A stretch of DNA of 14,540 bases from Stephanodiscus triporus (Eukaryota; Bacillariophyta; Thalassiosirophyceae; Thalassiosirales; Thalassiosiraceae), in contig JALLAZ010000593.1 in NCBI GenBank assembly GCA_036939755.1, positions 1-14,540 of the forward strand. The letters run 5' to 3'. The notes under the pieces were generated by a model. The model did no database searches. It was not told where the DNA came from and saw only the letters and a list, made by a program, of their open reading frames with translations. Positions 10,538 through 14,540 of this stretch are shown in pieces. Position numbers and translations under genes: made by a program. Position 1 is the stretch's first letter. The number at the start of each line of letters is the position of its first letter.

Positions 10538-11272
10538 TTAAAATGGAAGGTTTCCATGTTCGTGGCGTTGGAAAAATTTCTTATCCTGGTCAGAGTTCAT
10601 TTTTGCACCCTTTGTGTTCTTGAACCAAGCAATATACAGCGCGAGTTCGCCATGTGGCGATTCTCCGTGCTTTTGCAGCGCGTGCATGTATCGGACATGA
10701 TATTCTGGATCGCAGAGAGCTACATCTGCAAAAGTCCGGCCTTTGTGCTGACCAAAGGTGAATCGTTCGAAGGCTTTCCCTTCCGGAGACTCCACCCATT
10801 CCAGAAAATCCTTTAGCCTGCCATAAACGGGGCCTTTCTCCTTCTTCGATTTGGCCCAATTTACAAAGTCGATATGCTGTGTCATTATCTCTCGGTTGGT
10901 AGCCCTTGGAAGCATGGGAAATCCCATCACAGAATCAGCAGTCAACTGGGCGGAGGTCGCGGCCTCCGGCGGCTTATCGGCGGCAAAGACGTCTACGACG
11001 ACAGCAGATGCGACCCCGTCCTCTTCGCCTTCATTATTACCGCTGTTGTCTTGTTCTTTTTCTTCTTCTCCGCCCACATCCTTCTCTGCTTCGGGTTCGC
11101 GTTTCCCGGTGCTGTTCTTTTCTGTTGAGTTTGGATCCCCCCCTTCATTATGTCTTGGCTTCTTTGCCCTCTCTGGTGTCACGATGACAGTGGCCGAATC
11201 AATACTCGGTGTCTTCTCTACTTGCGCTGCTGCTTCCTCCGCAGCGGATGCGGCGGCACGTTTACGATCCAT
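10538..11272 (-). CDS. Acidic, probably nuclear protein with an exonuclease X C-terminal-like domain
   Basis: Single-exon gene of 244 residues; ATG at 11272, TAA at 10538-10540. Residues 1-110 are low complexity: Ala/Glu-rich start, a basic KKPRH patch near 37-41 that could be a nuclear localisation signal, then a strongly acidic Glu/Asp/Gly stretch (58-86). Residues 126-165 are helical and charged. Residues 171-218 contain FTFGQHKGRTFADV and DPEYHVRYM, which fit the pattern of the small domain found at the C terminus of exonuclease X-like proteins (FGKHKGKT...V...DPxYLxW). No DEDD exonuclease domain is present, so no catalysis is predicted; a nucleic-acid or protein-binding accessory role is inference. 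It lies tail to tail with ATR, with 240 bases between them. The domain assignment rests on recalled family pattern only. Confidence 0.78.
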   Translation of the reverse strand: MDRKRAAASAAEEAAAQVEKTPSIDSATVIVTPERAKKPRHNEGGDPNSTEKNSTGKREPEAEKDVGGEEEKEQDNSGNNEGEEDGVASAVVVDVFAADKPPEAATSAQLTADSVMGFPMLPRATNREIMTQHIDFVNWAKSKKEKGPVYGRLKDFLEWVESPEGKAFERFTFGQHKGRTFADVALCDPEYHVRYMHALQKHGESPHGELALYIAWFKNTKGAKMNSDQDKKFFQRHEHGNLPF

Positions 11273-11608
11273 TGTCGAGAATGTTTAGTTAAAAGTAGTG
11301 TGAAAGCATGAGAAGAGAAGTGATTGTGTGTTGGTGATTTCAAGCTTTATTTTTTATGTCGACACGCCTAATCAACACTTCGTAAGCATGGTAGGAATCC
11401 GTTGCATTTTGACATACGCCAGTCTGTCTTCTTCCGACGTCGCGGACCCGAACCCTAAACAGCGGCTTCGGTTCTATTCTGCCCTTCATTCCCCATACCA
11501 TGCTGATTTCACTGCGCATAACATAAGCGTTCACTGTCACTCACAGTCAGTGTCACCAAATCACAACGTGATTTCATCTTCGCATTTCAATTCGGTTCTA
11601 CAAGAAGC
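11273..11608. promoter_or_regulatory. Divergent upstream region of genes 10538-11272 and 11609-12859
   Basis: These 336 bases separate two divergent start codons and must hold both 5' UTRs and promoters. An A/T-rich stretch at 11347-11358 reads CATAAAAAATAA on the minus strand, about 75 bases upstream of the minus-strand ATG, and could be a TATA-like element. A perfect inverted repeat lies at 11558-11574. Short open frames across the region lack coding character. I see no RNA gene. Confidence 0.45.
11558..11574. repeat. Perfect inverted repeat AAATCAC-AAC-GTGATTT
   Basis: Seven-base perfect arms around a three-base spacer, ending 34 bases before the ATG at 11609. It could be a dimeric transcription-factor site or a small hairpin in the 5' UTR. 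A 7-base dyad can arise by chance in a region this size, so the functional reading is weak. Confidence 0.4.
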
Positions 11609-12859
11609 ATGAAGTTTTGTATCCTCGTGTTAGTTTCTATTCTGGGCAGTGGTGCGTATGCCCAAGTCGTGAACCCCTTCTTGATTTGCAGAGATGGCGC
11701 CACCGCTGGTGATGACTTCGCACCATATGCAGCTGAAGGGCTGAATAAGACTTGTGCTGATTTCATTGAAGAGATTAAGTTTCTTGACGCAGAGTCCGAG
11801 GCATGTCATTGTGGATGTTTCGAAGAGATCAAGTATTTTTGCTGCCCAACTACGCCTCCAGAGAATCCCTGCACCGTTTGCCCAGATGGAGTCACTGCTG
11901 CTGACGACTTTATCCCATTGGCAGATGTTGGTGTCAATGAGACATGTAAAGCATTGATTGATGCTGCTGTAATGAACGAAGCTGGGTCTGTGATGTGCGC
12001 TAATAGCCAAGATCAGATCGAGACATTTTGCTGCCCCACCCCGGCTGAGAATCCCTGTACCATATGCTCAGATGGCGCCACAGCTGGTGATGACTTTATT
12101 CCAGCTCCACTTGCAGAATACGATGGGTATTTTTTTACTTGCAAAGAATCCATTGACGCTTTCAAACTAGTTGAGAAAGGGACCGAAGCTTGCGAATATG
12201 CCCAAAGAGTTGCGGGTTATTGTTGCCCTAAGACACTTGATAATCCCTGCATCATGTGCCCTAATGGTGCCACATCTGGTGAAGACTTTACACCCTATAC
12301 AGAATCTGGTTATCTCAAGACTTGCAAGGTATACATCGAAGAGTACAAGTTCATCCAAGATGGGAGTTCAGATTGCCCTTTGAGCAAATGGGAGGAAGCT
12401 CTCTGTTGCCCAACTGCACCTAAAGACCCCTGCAACATTTGCCCAGACGGGCTCACCGTTGCTGATGACTTCTACCCATTTGGTGATCTTATGACTTGTA
12501 AGCAAAACATTGACACTTTCAAACTCATAGAAGCTGAATCCGAGGTGTGCAGCGATTGGGGTCCGTTCTACAAGGTTGCATGTTGCCCTAGTGTGACGGA
12601 GACTACTGCCACTACTATTGAGGAAACCAGCACTGCAGCGACCAACACCGCCAGCACTGCCAGCTCTACCACTTTCTCTACAGTTGATGCTATCACTACT
12701 ATCTCCACCACAGGAGGACATTCTGATCAAACCACGACGGCCACAACTTCAGCCTCCTCAACTGAACCAAATGCCTCGGGAGGTGTGAAGGTATCTGGAG
12801 TTCGAGTTTTAGCATTCATTCTCAGTGTTTTCACTCAATTCTCTATTTATTTTGTGTAA
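11609..12859 (+). CDS. Secreted, probably GPI-anchored five-repeat cysteine-rich protein
   Basis: 416 residues, one exon. Residues 1-19 form a signal peptide with a likely AYA|QVV cleavage. Five repeats follow, at 22-80, 86-143, 148-207, 212-268 and 273-327. Each has the plan NPC-x2-C-P-(D/N)-G...(D/E)DF-x-P...TC...C...CCP, giving six cysteines in repeats 2-5. Repeat 1 has Phe 24 where the first cysteine belongs and carries extra cysteines at 68 and 70. N-glycosylation sequons at 46 and 110 sit just before the conserved TC. Residues 328-389 are Ser/Thr-rich, a likely O-glycosylated stalk. Residues 388-416 (NASGG, then a hydrophobic tail) look like a GPI-attachment signal. No enzymatic motif is visible. 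I recall similar repeats in predicted diatom proteins, so a cell-surface or cell-wall role is plausible but unproven. Confidence 0.88.
   Translation: MKFCILVLVSILGSGAYAQVVNPFLICRDGATAGDDFAPYAAEGLNKTCADFIEEIKFLDAESEACHCGCFEEIKYFCCPTTPPENPCTVCPDGVTAADDFIPLADVGVNETCKALIDAAVMNEAGSVMCANSQDQIETFCCPTPAENPCTICSDGATAGDDFIPAPLAEYDGYFFTCKESIDAFKLVEKGTEACEYAQRVAGYCCPKTLDNPCIMCPNGATSGEDFTPYTESGYLKTCKVYIEEYKFIQDGSSDCPLSKWEEALCCPTAPKDPCNICPDGLTVADDFYPFGDLMTCKQNIDTFKLIEAESEVCSDWGPFYKVACCPSVTETTATTIEETSTAATNTASTASSTTFSTVDAITTISTTGGHSDQTTTATTSASSTEPNASGGVKVSGVRVLAFILSVFTQFSIYFV
11672..12589 (+). repeat. Five diverged tandem repeats encoding six-cysteine modules
   Basis: Units are at 11672-11848, 11864-12037, 12050-12229, 12242-12412 and 12425-12589, each 165-180 bases, separated by short Pro/Ala/Thr linkers. 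Unit starts stay similar at the DNA level (AATCCCTGCA..AT.TGC), while the middles have diverged. This suggests old intragenic duplication under selection for cysteine spacing. Confidence 0.9.
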
Positions 12860-13123
12860 AAAAAAATTATGCCGGTTCCAGATGCGAAATCTCTCTTTGG
12901 TATCAGTCTTCTATTTTTGTGTCTGTCTTAGTCAGCGCCTGTAATCTACATGTGAGAATCCGCAACTGGGATAAAGAATAAGTCGCACAATTGCATATCT
13001 TAGCTTTATCACGCATGTTGGCATGAGCAGTAGGCTCCAGCTGAACTTAAATCACCCATCTGTCACCATCAGCTGGCATACATGTGGCAAACGGAGGCAC
13101 AGCTCAATCTACGTTCCATACAC
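12860..13123. other. Intergenic region between convergent genes
   Basis: These 264 bases follow the stop of the plus-strand cysteine-repeat gene and the stop of the minus-strand FKBP gene, so they should hold both 3' UTRs. A short A run follows the first stop directly (12857-12867). No canonical AATAAA is evident; AAAGAATAAG near 12972 is the closest. Nothing else is recognised. Confidence 0.5.
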
Positions 13124-14540
13124 CTAGCCCACCTTCAATAGCTTGACCTCAAATACCAAGTCCGCATCAGGAGGAATCTCCTCCCCAGACCCCTTCGATC
13201 CATATCCAAGCTTACTCGGTATCGTTATGATCCGTTCTCCACCCACTTTCATCCCTTCCAATCCGCGTTCCAAACCTTTAAAAAAAAAAACGAACCACAC
13301 ATGAGTAACCAGTGGGGGGGTGACAATGCGTAATATTTCTAAGCGTATGAACCGGCACGCTATTCTTACCCCTTATGACCTCTCCGGTCCCCTGGCGAAA
13401 TACCAGGGGATGCTGCTTACTGTTATTCCTGTCGAAGATCTTGCCCGTAGAGCGGAGGAATCCGGTGTAATGTAGCGAGATGCGCTTTCCAGGCCTGACG
13501 GGCGCTCCAACCCCTTGTAAAACGTCAGACACAATCAATCCGCCGTCGAGTCGACGTTCGCGCGTAAGCGACGTCGGCTTGGAAGAGGCCGTTCGATCCG
13601 AATCGTCGTTGGGGCCTCCACTCTTCTCCTTCTTCGACTTTTCCTTCGCGGGTTTGTTGTCAGTGGCGGCGGCATCGCCGCTGGTTACTTCGTTGCGCGC
13701 GGCCGATAACGTTTCCTCCAGCTGCTCCGCCTTCTCCCGAGCGAGCTTCTTGCGTTCTTTTTTAGTCAGTATCCTATCGCCGCTTCGTGAATCTGATGGT
13801 GGTTGCTTAGGAGGCGCGACGTTGGCATCATTCTCCAGCTTTCTTTTCTTCGACGCGGCGACCTCGCCTCCTTCGCCGGCATTGCCATCATCGCCGGTCG
13901 GTGCGCCAATTGCAACTCTCTCACCCTCTATCGATAGTGCTCCGGCGCGTCGAAATGACGGGACGCGTTCGTAGACGTCGACGTCGCCATCTTGATTGGA
14001 AAGCGGCACCACGATCCCAAAAATGTTGATTGTTCCCTGCACCCGATGTTCGCTCAATTCGTCAACGTCCCCTTGGAATTCCACCCTGCACGGACCGACG
14101 ACTTCCAATCCGATGGGCGTACACGGCATCAATCCTATCCCACCATCCTTCGCGCTCAGGTAATTGCAAAGACACACGAAGTCGTTATCAAACTCGTAGG
14201 CGTTGCCATTGTGCTCTTTCGGATACACGCATCGGTACATGAGCCTCGCCCGCTGGAAGTTACAACTATTCACGTCTAAGCACGCGGCCGAGAGCGTCAT
14301 CTTGCTCCCCCTCGCGATCTCCAGATCCCGAGTGTCATCCATCAGATCATCCGTCAGAGGGACAGAGAGAGTCACGTTGCCGCTCCTGATCTTAGGCGAC
14401 GACATGCGCCGTCTGAATGCCGCCTCGTCCTCGGCGTCGAACGCCTCGTCCTCGTCTATCTCCTCGTCGTGGGCATCGTCGAGCACGGAGAGTTCGTCGA
14501 GGGTCGCGCCTCGATATTTCTCGATGAAGGATGAGGAAGA
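13124..14540 (-). CDS. Nuclear FKBP-type peptidyl-prolyl isomerase with nucleoplasmin-like domain, 5' partial
   Basis: Two exons, 14540-13370 and 13275-13124, give 440 residues in the window. The frame is open to the edge with no ATG, so the start lies beyond it. After an acidic leader, residues ~53-180 fit the nucleoplasmin-like fold of Fpr3/Fpr4/FKBP39/FKBP53 proteins (MTLSAACLDV, NDFVCLC, VVGPCRVEFQG). A charged middle follows, with nuclear-signal-like KKRK (231) and KKERKK (260) and a Lys-rich stretch near 299-306. Residues 331-440 are an FKBP domain: HYTG (357), FD (369-370), EVIRG, GMKVGGER, GYGS (Tyr 415), IPPDADLVFEVKLLKV. Known relatives isomerise prolines and act as histone chaperones at chromatin and nucleolus. 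Oddity: the pocket Trp of FKBP12 (W59) is Leu 392, and F46 is Leu 379, which may lower isomerase or FK506 affinity. Confidence 0.92.
13276..13369 (-). other. Intron in the FKBP gene (94 bases)
   Basis: On the minus strand the donor is AGGG|GTAAGA and the acceptor is a long T tract then TAAAG|GT. Phase 1: G|GT (Gly). Joining gives EVIRGLERGLEGMKVGG, the expected continuation of the FKBP fold; reading through instead gives a non-FKBP tail. The T tract is the A run at 13280-13290 on the plus strand. Confidence 0.93.

Noticed and set aside
10851..11288. Ser/Pro-rich plus-strand open frame of 145 codons
   Set aside because: It is antisense to the 10538-11272 gene; its Ser/Ala/Thr content mirrors the Glu/Asp/Ala-rich sense strand, and it has no recognisable domain.
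11531..11556. CACTG/CAGTG and ACTGT/ACAGT short inverted repeats
   Set aside because: The pairs have different centres and do not nest into one stem; the sequence is a run of TCAC-like words and short matches are expected by chance.
11328..11612. Open frame in the divergent intergenic region
   Set aside because: It begins at a non-ATG codon, has no coding character or family match, and overlaps the start of the next gene out of frame.
13480..13974. Plus-strand open frame of 164 codons over the FKBP gene
   Set aside because: It is antisense to the charged linker of the FKBP; its Ser-rich composition is the complement of Glu/Lys-rich codons.
14486..14486. GTG as start codon of the FKBP gene
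   Set aside because: A nuclear gene would not be expected to start at GTG; the frame is open to the window edge, so the real ATG is outside.

Overview
This is eukaryotic nuclear DNA. The best fit is a diatom, probably a centric (Thalassiosirales-like) one. Three things suggest this: compact genes on both strands separated by a few hundred bases; GT-AG introns mostly 74-94 bases long; and a secreted protein built from a six-cysteine repeat that I recall, without a search, from predicted diatom proteins. There is nothing prokaryotic, viral or transposon-like, and no CRISPR array, rRNA or tRNA that I can see.

Layout. (1) Positions 1-52 are an uninterrupted run of G at the window edge. (2) Positions about 81-10297, plus strand, hold one very large gene for the DNA-damage checkpoint kinase ATR. 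I reconstruct eight exons and seven introns; all phases join, giving 3190 residues from the first ATG in the window. The reading frame is open upstream of that ATG, so the true start may lie outside. The first ~2 kb of this gene is extremely GC-rich, full of TCG/GAC trinucleotides and G runs, and then relaxes to ordinary composition. (3) Positions 10538-11272, minus strand, hold a small acidic, probably nuclear protein ending in a domain that resembles the C-terminal domain of exonuclease X-like proteins; it is convergent with ATR. (4) Positions 11609-12859, plus strand, hold a secreted, probably GPI-anchored protein with five six-cysteine repeats and a Ser/Thr-rich stalk. It shares a 336-base divergent upstream region with gene 3. 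(5) Positions 13124-14540, minus strand, hold a nuclear FKBP-type prolyl isomerase of the nucleoplasmin-domain class (Fpr3/Fpr4/FKBP39/FKBP53-like), with one intron and its 5' end outside the window.

The genes do not form an obvious pathway. Three of the four are probably nuclear (checkpoint kinase, nuclease-type-domain protein, histone-chaperone immunophilin), but eukaryotic neighbours need not be functionally linked. I see no convincing new multi-gene system. The points most worth following are the composition and homopolymers at the 5' end of ATR, the cysteine-repeat surface protein, and the orphan ExoX-C-like protein.
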